Shown: positions 50,847-57,855 of the stretch, piece by piece
How positions within the stretch are numbered: the stretch's first letter is position 1
Layout of the letters: the number at the start of each line of letters is the position of its first letter
Origin: Lentzea sp. NEAU-D7
Lineage (GTDB): Bacteria > Actinomycetota > Actinomycetes > Mycobacteriales > Pseudonocardiaceae
Assembly (NCBI RefSeq): GCF_026242055.1
Contig: NZ_JAPJDL010000007.1
Span: forward strand, 62,001-126,000
DNA: 64,000 bases
Reading direction: 5' to 3'
Made by a program: the position numbers and the translations under genes
Notes under the pieces: model-generated
What the model saw: only the letters and a program-made list of their open reading frames with translations
What the model was told of the DNA's origin: nothing
Databases searched by the model: none

Positions 50847-52244
50847 TCACTTTGCGTCGTCCGAAGCCTCTTTGAGTCCAGCCTCGACGAGTGCGCGGAT
50901 CGCCTCGTTGGAGCCGCTCAGCACGTGGGCGTAGATCCGGAACAGTACCTCCAGGGAATGCCCTGCCCACTCGGCGACCTGCTTCGGCGGCACGCCAGAG
51001 CTGAGCCACAACGAGATGCCGGCATGACGCAAGTCGTAAGGCGTTGCGGCGAGGTCGCTCGCCGCCAGTTCGGCGGGCAATGCCTTCTCGCGCGCCTTGC
51101 GCCACGCCCGCAGGATCGTCAGCTTGGGCAGCTCGTCGTCGTTGCGCTCGCCACGGAACAGGCGGCCGTCCCTCGCGGTGCCGTAAGTCCGCATGTGGCG
51201 GTGCAGCAAGGCGGTCAACTCGGGAGGGCTGGGAACCGGGCGGATCGTGCCCGCATCCCTCTGCTTGAGCATTCGCTCGTCGCGGTTCTTCCCGCTGTCG
51301 GTCCAGTCTTTGCCCGCGTACGGGTGGGCGTCCTCCAGGTGGATCTCACCCCAGCCTTCCTCGGGCAGCGAGAGCTGGCGCTTGGAGAGCGCGACGGCCT
51401 CCTCTGGGCGCATCCCGGCGTAGTAGAGGCAGCCGAAGAACGCCGTCAGGCGAGGGCCGCTGCGCTTCTGCAACCGCACGGCCTCCAGGAGGTCGCGCAT
51501 CTGCGACGGGTTCGCGACTCGGCGCTGATCGACCGCCTGGACCGTCTTCCGCGGCGCGATCCACTTCAGAGCCGGGATGGGGTTGGAGTCGAGGAGCTTG
51601 CGCTCCACGGCGTACTCCATCGCCGTGCCGAGGATCTTGCGCTGACGGGAGACGACGCTCGGTGCCGCTGGCTTGCCGTCGAGCTTGACCGCGAGCCTGT
51701 CCAGCAGGGGGCGCAGCACCTGCGGGTCGCGCAGCGACGCCACGGGCAAGGTGTTCGCCTCAACCCACCTCAGCGTCCGGCGCACCTCCTCAGGCATGTC
51801 GGCCGCGTCCCGGCGATTGGTGTTGAACGCCCAGCGGGTCAGCGCGCTACGGATCAGCGCATCGTCCGGCTTGCCCTTGGTCGAGGACCACATCGCCGGC
51901 GTGGCCCTGGTCAGTGCCTCGGCGTGCGTGCGGCGGGTCGTGGCCGCGACGTGCGGCCACTTCATGTCGACGAACGCGCAGGCGAACTGGTACCAGCTCA
52001 TCTCGTCGGACTGGCGGGCCATCGAGACCGGCAGTCCGTCGAAGGTCCGGAACGCCTCACCCTTGCGGGCTGCGGCGATCAGGTTGGACCGGAACGCCTC
52101 CGCGAGGGCCTTGGTCCCGTATTTGGACTTGAAGCGCTTCTTGGTGACCCGCCAGCGCACCCAGTAGGTGACCTTCTTGCTGCCCTTGTGGGCGTACGGG
52201 TCGAGCGCGAAAACCTGGACGTCGTAACTGGTCTCGTCCGTCAT
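50847..52244 (-). CDS. int: Tyrosine site-specific recombinase (integrase)
   Basis: A 465-residue integrase from the ATG at 52244 (AGGAGGAG ahead). The N-terminal AP2-like arm-binding part is basic (KKVTYWVRWRVTKKRFKSKY), then a core-binding domain and the catalytic domain with Arg in AGMRPEEAVALS, H-x-x-R-type box YDLRHAGISLWLSSG, GHS, and the nucleophile Tyr in FRIYAHVLSG. It directs recombination between the tRNA-Arg attachment site and the element. Its start overlaps the excisionase stop (ATGA), so the two are made together. Confidence 0.93.
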   Translation of the reverse strand: MTDETSYDVQVFALDPYAHKGSKKVTYWVRWRVTKKRFKSKYGTKALAEAFRSNLIAAARKGEAFRTFDGLPVSMARQSDEMSWYQFACAFVDMKWPHVAATTRRTHAEALTRATPAMWSSTKGKPDDALIRSALTRWAFNTNRRDAADMPEEVRRTLRWVEANTLPVASLRDPQVLRPLLDRLAVKLDGKPAAPSVVSRQRKILGTAMEYAVERKLLDSNPIPALKWIAPRKTVQAVDQRRVANPSQMRDLLEAVRLQKRSGPRLTAFFGCLYYAGMRPEEAVALSKRQLSLPEEGWGEIHLEDAHPYAGKDWTDSGKNRDERMLKQRDAGTIRPVPSPPELTALLHRHMRTYGTARDGRLFRGERNDDELPKLTILRAWRKAREKALPAELAASDLAATPYDLRHAGISLWLSSGVPPKQVAEWAGHSLEVLFRIYAHVLSGSNEAIRALVEAGLKEASDDAK

Positions 52245-52423
52245 GGCGACTCCTCCTGTTGTTCGAGCCACCGCTCGTACTCAGTAGCCCGAACCCGCAG
52301 CTCGCCGTTTGGCAGGCGAATGCACTTCGGGCCGCGCTGCTTTGCGCGCCAGTCGTAGAAGGTGGACCGGGCGATCCCGAGATCAGCGCACACGTCGGCG
52401 ACAGTGAGATGACGAGGGGGCAA
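52241..52423 (-). CDS. xis: Excisionase/recombination directionality factor, MerR-like HTH
   Basis: A small helix-turn-helix protein: LTVADVCADLGIARSTFYDW is the DNA-binding unit, followed by RLPNGELRVRATEYERWLEQ, as in AlpA/Xis proteins encoded next to integrases. The start is uncertain. I use the TTG at 52423 (60 residues) because the longer frame up to 52492 runs through a perfect 13-bp hairpin; GGAGAG lies ahead of this TTG. Confidence 0.75.
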   Translation of the reverse strand: MPPRHLTVADVCADLGIARSTFYDWRAKQRGPKCIRLPNGELRVRATEYERWLEQQEESP

Positions 52424-52454
52424 TGGGTTGACTCTCCGATTCGATTTCCAGAAG

Positions 52455-52486
52455 AGGCGGGACACCCGAATCTGGGTGTCCCGCCT
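52455..52486. terminator. Perfect 13-bp hairpin ahead of xis-int
   Basis: AGGCGGGACACCC (52455-52467) and its complement (52474-52486) around GAATCT. It is 18 nt past the stop of the last gene of the preceding overlapping cluster, and may terminate that operon or act as an operator for xis-int. Confidence 0.65.
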
Positions 52487-52503
52487 GTGCATTCAGCGTT
52501 CGA

Positions 52504-52872
52504 TCACTGCGACGTCAGCTTGATGACGTTGCCCGAGTAGGGGTGGACGACCAGCCCCCACGGACCACGCACCCAGACCACGTCGTTCTCCAGCCACACC
52601 TCGACATACAGGCCGTCCTCCGCGTTCGCGCGGAACCTGATGCGGGGCTCCTTGCCCAGACCGATCGGAATCTCGTCGCTAGCCGCAACCAAGATCGCGT
52701 CGGACTCCTCCGGCCGGGTGTCGAGCCTGGCCTCGGCCGCTCGCCGGTCGGCGTACTCGACTTCGCGGGCAGCGATCCGTGCGGAGTCGCGCAGGCGCTC
52801 CAGCTTCACCTGGACCCAACGGGGCAGCCTGTCCTCGCGCGGGTCGCGCGTCACCAGCTCGGCGATTGTCAC
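52504..52872 (-). CDS. Hypothetical element protein
   Basis: A 122-residue protein: N-terminal coiled-coil helix (RWVQVKLERLRDSARIAARE) and a C-terminal beta-rich part (GLYVEVWLENDVVWVRG, VVHPYSGNVIKLTSQ). Proteins with this layout are found among small phage genes of actinobacteria; no function known. It overlaps its upstream neighbour by 4 nt and is the last of seven genes linked by such overlaps. Confidence 0.75.
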   Translation of the reverse strand: MTIAELVTRDPREDRLPRWVQVKLERLRDSARIAAREVEYADRRAAEARLDTRPEESDAILVAASDEIPIGLGKEPRIRFRANAEDGLYVEVWLENDVVWVRGPWGLVVHPYSGNVIKLTSQ

Positions 52873-53255
52873 GCCTCGAACGCCCTTCCCTGGCGCAGGG
52901 AGCGCAGCAGGTCCGCGTACAGCTCGCCCGCCTCAACCTCGCCGGCCTCGTCCTCCGCCTTGAGGCGCTCGTAGGCATCAGCGTGCACGACCATCTCGCC
53001 AAGCCCGTGCGCGACCAGCTCGTGGAGCAGGTCCTCGACGCGATCGAAGCCGCGCAGGCTCTGCGCGTTGCTGGTGTAGAACGCGCGGCGGAACTTGCGA
53101 CCCCGCAGGCGGAACAACAGCGGCGTCGAGGCAGCCATGACCTGTTGGTGGCGGAACTGCGGGTAGTGGCGCCGCTCCTCGGGGAAGCCGACGATCAGGA
53201 GGTCGGCCTCGTGGGCAAGCTCGGGGACCGTGCGGGTGATGGGGCCGGTGTTCAC
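52869..53255 (-). CDS. Hypothetical element protein
   Basis: A 128-residue protein from a GTG at 53255 that overlaps the upstream stop. Mixed alpha/beta with a short hydrophobic strand (ADLLIVGFPEE), a basic middle (FRLRGRKFRRAFYT) and an acidic C-terminal helix. Family not recognised. Confidence 0.7.
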   Translation of the reverse strand: MNTGPITRTVPELAHEADLLIVGFPEERRHYPQFRHQQVMAASTPLLFRLRGRKFRRAFYTSNAQSLRGFDRVEDLLHELVAHGLGEMVVHADAYERLKAEDEAGEVEAGELYADLLRSLRQGRAFEA

Positions 53256-53485
53256 TGAGCGGAACCGTCCTTAATGGAGGGAACGGGACTGATGGGTTGG
53301 GGATCGAGCAACCCCAGCGATCTCGCGATCACGCGATGGATCTCCAGGGCGATGCACTCGACGAGGTCCTCGAACTCGGGCTCGGAGCCGACTGGACAGG
53401 TGCAGCGGATGGCCTCGTACCAGCCGTCTTCGCGGACGCCGGGCGACGTCCAGACCGCCCGGCAGTCCTTGCAGCGGAGGATCAT
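53252..53485 (-). CDS. Small zinc-ribbon-like protein
   Basis: A 77-residue protein from the ATG at 53485: MILRCKDCRAVW and IRCTCPVGS give two Cys pairs (C-x2-C and C-x-C) that could bind one zinc. A helical part with ECIALEIHRVIARSLG follows. Both ends overlap neighbours. Confidence 0.7.
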   Translation of the reverse strand: MILRCKDCRAVWTSPGVREDGWYEAIRCTCPVGSEPEFEDLVECIALEIHRVIARSLGLLDPQPISPVPSIKDGSAQ

Positions 53486-53664
53486 TGGCCGCGTTCCTCG
53501 TCGACCTGGCTCTCGATCTCGTTTGCGACAGCGCGAAGGATCGAGACCAGCGCCGCGTCGGAGTCGGCCTCCAAGGCTCGGCGGTCGAGGTAGCCGACGA
53601 GCTGCGCAGGCAGGTCGCCGACCGTGACGAAGAAGGGGACGCGGCGATAGGGCGGGATGCTCAC
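53482..53664 (-). CDS. Short hypothetical protein
   Basis: A 60-residue protein (MSIPPYRRVPFFVTVGDLPA, then an acidic helix ending VDEERGQ). It overlaps both neighbours by 4 nt, which is the main evidence that it is translated. Function unknown. Confidence 0.65.
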   Translation of the reverse strand: MSIPPYRRVPFFVTVGDLPAQLVGYLDRRALEADSDAALVSILRAVANEIESQVDEERGQ

Positions 53665-53954
53665 CAGCCGCGCTCGCGGAAGTCGACGCTCTCGCGGAGT
53701 GCGCCCAACGCGAAGCCGTCCGGCGGAAGACCGCGAAGCTGCGCGTTCTGTCGGCGCAGGCCGTCGACCGCGTCCACGACGCGACGCATGTTCGCCAGGT
53801 CCCAGGTCTGACCGCCGAGCGGGTTCTCGCCGAGGTTGACCCCGACCAGTCGCCCAATCTCCGCTAGGAGTCCGCGGGCCTCGCCGCCACGCTCGTTCTC
53901 CTCGTAGACGGCCTCCTGGACCGCCTCCATCGCGCGATGGAGCTTGCTGCTCAC
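53661..53954 (-). CDS. Hypothetical helical protein
   Basis: A 97-residue protein from the GTG at 53954. Mostly helical and charged, with a Leu/Arg-rich end (MRRVVDAVDGLRRQNAQLRG) that could form a coiled coil. The start overlaps the upstream TGA. Confidence 0.65.
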   Translation of the reverse strand: MSSKLHRAMEAVQEAVYEENERGGEARGLLAEIGRLVGVNLGENPLGGQTWDLANMRRVVDAVDGLRRQNAQLRGLPPDGFALGALRESVDFRERGW

Positions 53955-54145
53955 GCGGCCACCTCGCACTGCGCCTCGTGTTCAGCGAGGGCCGTCTTTG
54001 CGGCCTTGACCGCCGCCTTGGCGGTGGTCACGAACGCGAGATTGCGGCTGGTCTCGTTGCGCACCGCGATCCGGGCTACGCGGGTGAGGTTGCCCCTCTC
54101 CGACGAGAGCGCGAAGCGACGAGCCAAGCACGTCTGGCAGCTCAT
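53951..54145 (-). CDS. Short Cys-containing hypothetical protein
   Basis: A 64-residue protein from the ATG at 54145: an N-terminal MSCQTCLARR (C-x2-C) and an Ala/Lys-rich helix ending HEAQCEVAA. Overlaps both neighbours by 4 nt. Confidence 0.6.
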   Translation of the reverse strand: MSCQTCLARRFALSSERGNLTRVARIAVRNETSRNLAFVTTAKAAVKAAKTALAEHEAQCEVAA

Positions 54146-54408
54146 GCGGCCACCTCCGACCAATGCTTGGCGCGGGCGTTGTGGACCCGGCGCGACTGCT
54201 CAGTGAGGTGCAGGAGGCCCTCGGGGCACTCGTAGATCCGGTTCTCGCGCTTCATGCCGCGCCGAGAAGCCGGGTTGTTCTGGTCTGCCCAGCGCTCCCG
54301 ACGAGCGCGTGCACGGCCGAGGGCCTTCTCGGCGTCGTGGTCGTCCGTGAAGCCCCGCTTCCCACAGGCGTCGCACCAGACATGGGAAACCGTCTTGAAG
54401 CTGCTCAC
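54142..54408 (-). CDS. Small zinc-finger-like protein
   Basis: An 88-residue protein from the GTG at 54408 with GGAAG 7 nt ahead. HVWCDACGKRGFTDDHDAEK gives a C-x2-C pair, and RIYECPEG supplies a further Cys, a possible treble-clef finger. Basic middle (RARARRERWADQ). It starts the seven-gene overlapping run. Confidence 0.7.
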   Translation of the reverse strand: MSSFKTVSHVWCDACGKRGFTDDHDAEKALGRARARRERWADQNNPASRRGMKRENRIYECPEGLLHLTEQSRRVHNARAKHWSEVAA

Positions 54409-54432
54409 AAGGTCACTTCCAGAAGGGATGCA

Positions 54433-54460
54433 CTCGGGCCGCCTCCGACAGCGGCCCGAG
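54433..54460. terminator. Hairpin between two small-gene clusters
   Basis: CTCGGGCCGC (54433-54442) and GCGGCCCGAG (54451-54460) with an 8-nt loop, 16 nt past the end of the gene at 54477. No ribozyme is found in this gap. Confidence 0.6.
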
Positions 54461-54476
54461 CGAGGGGAGAAAGGGA

Positions 54477-54899
54477 CTACTGCTGGTCCTGCCCGCAGGT
54501 GCACCCGCGGACGGAGCATTTGCCGCCGTAGCGGGCCAGTTCGTGCGCGCCCTGGAGGTGGAAGCACTGATCGCATGCCGCGACCGGGACGCCGGGGTTC
54601 TTCTTGAGGCGCTCCGTGAAGGCGCCTGTGCTGCACAGCCGCAGCGACATCGACTGGCCGCCGAGCTTCGCCTTGGTGGCGAACTTGACGACCTCGGAGT
54701 CCGAGGTGAACGGACCCCAGGCCAGTTGCATCTCGCCCGGACCGAAGCGGTGCACCCAGGCGTAGAACTCGCGGTCAGCGAGTACCTCGCCTACGCGCTT
54801 GATCACGGCTTTCGCTAGGGCTTCTGCGGACTCGTAGCTGCCGTCTTCCAGCACTTCCACGATGGCCGCGACCTCGTGCTTGCGAGGCGTGATCCTCAC
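54477..54899 (-). CDS. Hypothetical element protein with C-terminal Cys cluster
   Basis: A 140-residue protein from the GTG at 54899 (overlapping the upstream stop). The end carries ACDQCFHLQGAHELARYGGK followed by CSVRGCTCGQDQQ, several Cys and a His that suggest a zinc site. The first 90 residues are mixed alpha/beta. Family not recognised. Confidence 0.7.
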   Translation of the reverse strand: MRITPRKHEVAAIVEVLEDGSYESAEALAKAVIKRVGEVLADREFYAWVHRFGPGEMQLAWGPFTSDSEVVKFATKAKLGGQSMSLRLCSTGAFTERLKKNPGVPVAACDQCFHLQGAHELARYGGKCSVRGCTCGQDQQ

Positions 54900-55360
54900 T
54901 GGGCAACCTGATCACTCAGGTTACCCAATCGGCCATGCCATCGTGAGGCGTGCACGACCTGAAGGTCCTTGGGGTCGAACGGGATGACGTGGGCCGACTC
55001 GGTCATGCGGACGTAGACCACGCCGCGGGAGACGTCGTTCACGATGCCCGTTGAGCCGACCGGCGCCCAACCGGGAAACGCGGTGGACAGAATGCACACC
55101 GGCTCTCCCGAGACGAACGCGGGGACGCCTTCCTCGGGTGCCGGCGCGAGCATGATGTCAGCCGCACGAAGAAGAACCACGCCTCCGTTCTCAGCGCGGC
55201 CGAAGTAGTGCTCACCCTCGACACTGGGGATCTCGGCCTTCCCGATGATGGCGAAGAGCTGAGACTCAGGATGAGCACGGAGGACGACGTCGTCCCCGTC
55301 CTCGAAGGGCGGCCCCTGCGCGACGGGAACGCCTGCGCCGTCCGGGCTCTTGTTACTCAC
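54896..55360 (-). CDS. Hypothetical element protein, beta-rich
   Basis: A 154-residue protein from the GTG at 55360, with GGGAGG ahead. Strands dominate (VVLRAHPESQLFAIIG, GVVLLRAADIMLAP, GVVYVRMTESAHVIPFD). Its last codons are written into the repeated GGGTAACCTGAG site described separately, so the site is partly coding here. Function unknown. Confidence 0.65.
   Translation of the reverse strand: MSNKSPDGAGVPVAQGPPFEDGDDVVLRAHPESQLFAIIGKAEIPSVEGEHYFGRAENGGVVLLRAADIMLAPAPEEGVPAFVSGEPVCILSTAFPGWAPVGSTGIVNDVSRGVVYVRMTESAHVIPFDPKDLQVVHASRWHGRLGNLSDQVAQ
54901..54935. repeat. Repeated operator-like site, palindromic pair (copy A)
   Basis: GGGCAACCTGAT on the plus strand at 54901-54912 faces GGGTAACCTGAG on the minus strand at 54915-54926, a palindrome. 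The longer CTCAGGTTACCCAATCGGCC block (54915-54934) recurs at 55386 and, with two changes, at 63568. It is just upstream of the gene that starts at 54899. Confidence 0.5.
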
Positions 55361-55447
55361 TGTTGCAGCTCCCTCCCTGTCGTTTCTCAGGTTACCCAAT
55401 CGGCCAGCCGTGGGCAACCTGATTGACGAGGGTTACACGAATTGCCG
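55361..55447 (-). promoter_or_regulatory. Intergenic region with two operator-like sites (copy B)
   Basis: This gap holds the same CTCAGGTTACCCAATCGGCC block at 55386-55405 and an opposed GGGCAACCTGAT at 55412-55423. It lies just ahead of the gene starting at 55360 and has no ribozyme, so it may hold an internal promoter controlled by an element repressor. Confidence 0.5.
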
Positions 55448-55825
55448 TCACTGGCGGGGGCGCTTGGGCGCGTCGAACCTGTCGTCAGTGCCGATGCCCC
55501 GGAGCAGGAAGCTCAGCATCGCCAGGCAGTGCCAGGCGGCGTGCGCCAGGTGCGGCAGGCCGCTTTCGGGGTCCAGCTCCTCGCCAGCCCAGAACGCCAG
55601 CAGGTGGCGCATGCAGGCGTCGAAGCTCAGGCTCCAGGCGTAGCCGCGCAGGTAGTTGTGCTGCGAGTACTTCGCCGCACCGAACCCGGACGCCTCCGCC
55701 AGCACGAGCAGGGCTTTTGGGTCGAGGCTGCCCACCGAAGCCAGCTTCTTGCCCTTCTCCCCGCCAGTCTCCGACACCACGCGAACCTCTTCGCCGCGCT
55801 TGATGATCGGCTCGGGCGGCGCCAT
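55448..55825 (-). CDS. dATP/dGTP diphosphohydrolase-like protein (DUF5664/MazZ-related)
   Basis: A 125-residue phage-type protein. The family pattern is clear: GFGAAKYSQHNYLRGYAWS, then CMRHLLAFWAGEELDPESGL and PHLAHAAWHCLAML. The His, Asp and Glu in these helices match the metal-binding helices of the dATP/dGTP diphosphohydrolase N-terminal domain found in phages, which trims host purine dNTP pools and in some phages serves 2-aminoadenine DNA synthesis. No PurZ is in the window, so the latter cannot be claimed. The start shares one base with the upstream stop (TGATG). Confidence 0.75.
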   Translation of the reverse strand: MAPPEPIIKRGEEVRVVSETGGEKGKKLASVGSLDPKALLVLAEASGFGAAKYSQHNYLRGYAWSLSFDACMRHLLAFWAGEELDPESGLPHLAHAAWHCLAMLSFLLRGIGTDDRFDAPKRPRQ

Positions 55826-56106
55826 CAGGCGGCCCTCAGTTCGCGCAGCTCGATGTATGGCGCCCACTCGGGGTGCCGGTTCACCAACTCCCGCGCGTAG
55901 CGGCTGGTGTAGGCGTCGTTCAGGGCGAACGTGCCCGGCGCGGCAGCCTTGCTGCGCTCCCACCGCATCGTCTCCCAGAGCATCTTCACCCCAAGCTTGC
56001 GCATCCCCGCCGAGAACCACTCGCCGGCGAGACGCTCCAAGGCCTCGAAGACCTCTGGGTTGTCCAGGTGAAACTGCTGGAAGCGCTCCTGGATGGTGTG
56101 CTGCAC
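55825..56106 (-). CDS. Hypothetical element protein
   Basis: A 93-residue helical protein (DNPEVFEALERLAGEWFSAG, then KMLWETMRWERSKAA) from the GTG at 56106, which has GAGGAGGA ahead. It resembles short helical proteins common in actinobacteriophages; function unknown. It is the first gene downstream of ribozyme 1. Confidence 0.7.
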   Translation of the reverse strand: MQHTIQERFQQFHLDNPEVFEALERLAGEWFSAGMRKLGVKMLWETMRWERSKAAAPGTFALNDAYTSRYARELVNRHPEWAPYIELRELRAA

Positions 56107-56120
56107 TCAGTCCTCCTCGT

Positions 56121-56180
56121 GGCAGGCTCATCAGCGCGGGGATGCCAGCCCCACGGACCCGGCTCGCGCCGGGTTTCGCC
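56121..56180 (-). ncRNA. Hammerhead ribozyme 1 (type II)
   Basis: On the minus strand: GGC-GAAA, stem III CCCGGC/GCCGGG with loop GCGA, cleavage triplet ending UC (cut after the base at 56156), stem I CGUGGGG/CCCCGCG with loop CUGGCAU, core CUGAUGA, GCC, tail UGCC. GGC and GCC form stem II. It starts directly after the stop codon of the gene at 56181 and lies 14 nt ahead of the next start. Confidence 0.9.
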
Positions 56181-56624
56181 TTACTTCCTCGCCTCGTTGA
56201 AGTGGCGGACCCAGAAGTTGGTTACCGTCGAGTCGATCACCAGATGCGGCACCTCGACGATGCGCGCGACGAGGTCGCGCACCAACGCTCCGTCCCCCGC
56301 CGCCCGCGCCAAACGCGCGAAGTCCTGATACGCGCGCTCCTTGCGCTCCAGTAGCGGCGCCGCGCGCTTGCGTAGCTCGTCATAGGGCAGCGCCACGACG
56401 TGGCGCACGTGGGCGCTCATCGCCTCGTCGTTCACCAGCCGTAGGCGCCACACCTCCCGCGGTATGGCTGGAATCAGGATGTCGAGCGCGTCAAGGCACC
56501 CGTCGCACCGGTTGCGGTCGTTGCCCGCGTGGTAGATCGAGGACCCCATCGCGTCGATCTCCGGGCAGCCCGGCGTGTAGCACAGGCCGCCGAAGTTACC
56601 CCTCGCCTCACTGGCCTTGGTCAT
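56181..56624 (-). CDS. Hypothetical element protein with Cys pairs
   Basis: A 147-residue protein. N-terminal CYTPGCPE and RCDGCLDALDIL give two Cys pairs (possible zinc site binding both), then a helical C-terminal half rich in Arg (ERKERAYQDFARLARAAG). Its stop codon abuts ribozyme 1. Family not recognised. Confidence 0.7.
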   Translation of the reverse strand: MTKASEARGNFGGLCYTPGCPEIDAMGSSIYHAGNDRNRCDGCLDALDILIPAIPREVWRLRLVNDEAMSAHVRHVVALPYDELRKRAAPLLERKERAYQDFARLARAAGDGALVRDLVARIVEVPHLVIDSTVTNFWVRHFNEARK

Positions 56625-56641
56625 CTTGTCTCCCTCATCTC

Positions 56642-56697
56642 GGCAGGCTCATCAGCACAGGGATGCCAGCCCTGCGGACGCCTCACGGCGTTTCGCC
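56642..56697 (-). ncRNA. Hammerhead ribozyme 2 (type II)
   Basis: GGC-GAAA, stem III CGCC/GGCG (loop GUGA), UC cut after 56677, stem I CGCAGGG/CCCUGUG (one G-U) with loop CUGGCAU, CUGAUGA, GCC, UGCC. Compared with copy 1 the stem I pairs are changed on both sides. Four nt after a stop, 17 nt before a start. Confidence 0.9.
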
Positions 56698-56701
56698 TCG
56701 T

Positions 56702-57064
56702 TCATGCGAGGTGGTGGAGCGAGACGGCGTGGGGCTGCACTCGCCCATCTGCGTAGTGGACAAAGATGTGCGCCCCCTTCAGCTCGTCGTCACCCGCATC
56801 AGGGACCAGTTCTCGCGCCGGGGTGCAGCCGTCCTCAACGATCGGCTCGTCGTAGCCGCCGCTGCCGTCGAAGTCCTCCGCCGGCACCCACCGCTGACCA
56901 CAGCAGTTGTCCTCGTCGTCGAAATCCAGGCCGATCTCACGAGCCCGGCGGTTGGCTTCATCTGCGGAGGCCGCCTCGATCACCACGTGTTTCGTGATCC
57001 CGCGCTCCGGGTCGTACACGAATCGGCCACCCGTGTTGAGCTGGCGGAACTCGTAGAACTGCAT
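56702..57064 (-). CDS. Hypothetical element protein
   Basis: A 120-residue acidic protein from the ATG at 57064, 16 nt past the end of ribozyme 3. VFYEF-like strand start, a helix ADEANRRAREIGLDFDDEDN followed by CCGQRWVPAEDFDG, then a beta-rich end (GAHIFVHYADGRVQPHAVSL). Family not recognised. Confidence 0.7.
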   Translation of the reverse strand: MQFYEFRQLNTGGRFVYDPERGITKHVVIEAASADEANRRAREIGLDFDDEDNCCGQRWVPAEDFDGSGGYDEPIVEDGCTPARELVPDAGDDELKGAHIFVHYADGRVQPHAVSLHHLA

Positions 57065-57080
57065 GGGCACTCCTCCTGCT

Positions 57081-57136
57081 GGCAGGCTCGTCAACGCAGG
57101 GATGCCAGCCCTGCGGACCCCCGTGGGGGTTTCGCC
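57081..57136 (-). ncRNA. Hammerhead ribozyme 3 (type II), altered core
   Basis: GGC-GAAA, stem III CCCC/GGGG (loop CACG), UC at 57116, stem I CGCAGGG/CCCUGCG with loop CUGGCAU, GCC, UGCC. The core reads UUGACGA, not CUGANGA: the essential C3 is U, so cleavage should be weak or lost. Everything else is kept. Confidence 0.75.
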
Positions 57137-57140
57137 TCAA

Positions 57141-57479
57141 TCAGTGCTCGGCGCCGGCCAGTCCCACCTCGACCAGGGACAGAAAGTGCTTGTCCCCTAG
57201 GTGGTAGGTCTCCGTGCGCCAGTCGCTGCGGTACTGCTCTCTCGCGTGCCTCTCGCAAAGCGGGCACAGGGAGCCTCGCTCCACGCGAGTCGCGACCCCG
57301 TCGCAGTAGTCGCAAATGGGCCGAACTCCCAGGACCTCCGCCCGCGCGGTGTGACCCCAGGACCCCGTGATCAGTCGGGCCAGCAGTTCGGCCTGGTCTG
57401 CGTCGTAGGCCAGCGGATAGACCGTCGTGCGGTCTTGCTCGTCTCGCAGCCTGACGGCGAACTCCCGCAACTCGCTCAT
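57141..57479 (-). CDS. Small zinc-finger-like protein
   Basis: A 112-residue protein from the ATG at 57479 behind GAGGGAG (a GTG at 57488 in frame is possible). PICDYCDGVATRV and SLCPLCERHAREQ make a C-x2-C ... C-x2-C pair. The N-terminal half is a YPLAYDADQAELLARLI alpha/beta part. Function unknown. Confidence 0.7.
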   Translation of the reverse strand: MSELREFAVRLRDEQDRTTVYPLAYDADQAELLARLITGSWGHTARAEVLGVRPICDYCDGVATRVERGSLCPLCERHAREQYRSDWRTETYHLGDKHFLSLVEVGLAGAEH

Positions 57480-57499
57480 CGTCCACACTCCCTCTGTTC

Positions 57500-57560
57500 G
57501 GCAGGCTCGTCAGCGCGGGGATGCCAGCCCCACGGACCGTCCGCAATGGACGGTTTCGCC
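57500..57560 (-). ncRNA. Hammerhead ribozyme 4 (type II)
   Basis: GGC-GAAA, stem III CCGUCC/GGACGG (loop AUUGC), UC cut after 57535, stem I CGUGGGG/CCCCGCG, loop CUGGCAU, core CUGACGA (U7 to C, a tolerated position), GCC, UGCC. It starts 3 nt after the stop of the 12-codon ORF at 57564. Confidence 0.9.
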
Positions 57561-57563
57561 CTG

Positions 57564-57602
57564 TCATAACGGGTGCCACTGGTACTGCCTGATCGGCGGC
57601 AT
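57564..57602 (-). CDS. Micro-ORF, 12 residues (MPPIRQYQWHPL)
   Basis: Start is preceded by GAGAGGAGAGGGACACC, a near-ideal ribosome-binding site, and the stop is 3 nt from ribozyme 4, the same spacing as for full genes. A second ORF of the same length and similar start (MLPIRQEQYFHR) lies at 57817. Product role unknown; a short peptide or translation-coupling leader. Confidence 0.5.
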   Translation of the reverse strand: MPPIRQYQWHPL

Positions 57603-57620
57603 GGTGTCCCTCTCCTCTCG

Positions 57621-57791
57621 TCAGCCGGCGAGCTGGTCCGCGGGGCCGCAGAACCTGTTGCCCATTACTTGGCAGATCCAGCCGGGGTCGTCCTCCTGGA
57701 GCTCTCTGAGAGGCACGACCGGCAGGTTCGTCATCGTCAGCCCCGTCACCAGGACGAGGGCCAACACCTTGCGCAGCAGTCGAATCGACAT
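57621..57791 (-). CDS. Small secreted or membrane peptide
   Basis: A 56-residue protein: MSIRLLRKVLALVLVTGLTM is a basic start plus one hydrophobic helix that can act as signal or anchor. The remainder contains two Cys (WICQVMGNRFCGPADQLAG) that could pair outside the cell. It is flanked by two 12-codon ORFs. Too short for family assignment. Confidence 0.6.
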   Translation of the reverse strand: MSIRLLRKVLALVLVTGLTMTNLPVVPLRELQEDDPGWICQVMGNRFCGPADQLAG

Positions 57792-57816
57792 GGCCGCATT
57801 CCCTTCGTTGCTTGAG

Positions 57817-57855
57817 CTATCTGTGGAAGTACTGCTCCTGGCGAATCGGCAACAT
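57817..57855 (-). CDS. Micro-ORF, 12 residues (MLPIRQEQYFHR)
   Basis: Its ATG shares a base with the TGA of the upstream gene (TGATG), and GAGGTGAGG lies ahead. Same length as, and similar to, the micro-ORF at 57564 (PIRQ-x-Q shared). The 63-nt gap it occupies is the only gap in this run without a ribozyme. Confidence 0.45.
   Translation of the reverse strand: MLPIRQEQYFHR

Noticed and set aside
50823-52358. A 511-codon plus-strand frame opposite the integrase.
   Set aside because: The minus strand has all integrase catalytic residues and a strong ribosome-binding site; the plus frame has none.
55448-56131. A 227-codon frame spanning the diphosphohydrolase-like gene and the gene upstream.
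   Set aside because: Its first 102 codons are antisense-like low-complexity sequence in another frame of the 93-residue gene; the family N-terminus begins at 55825.
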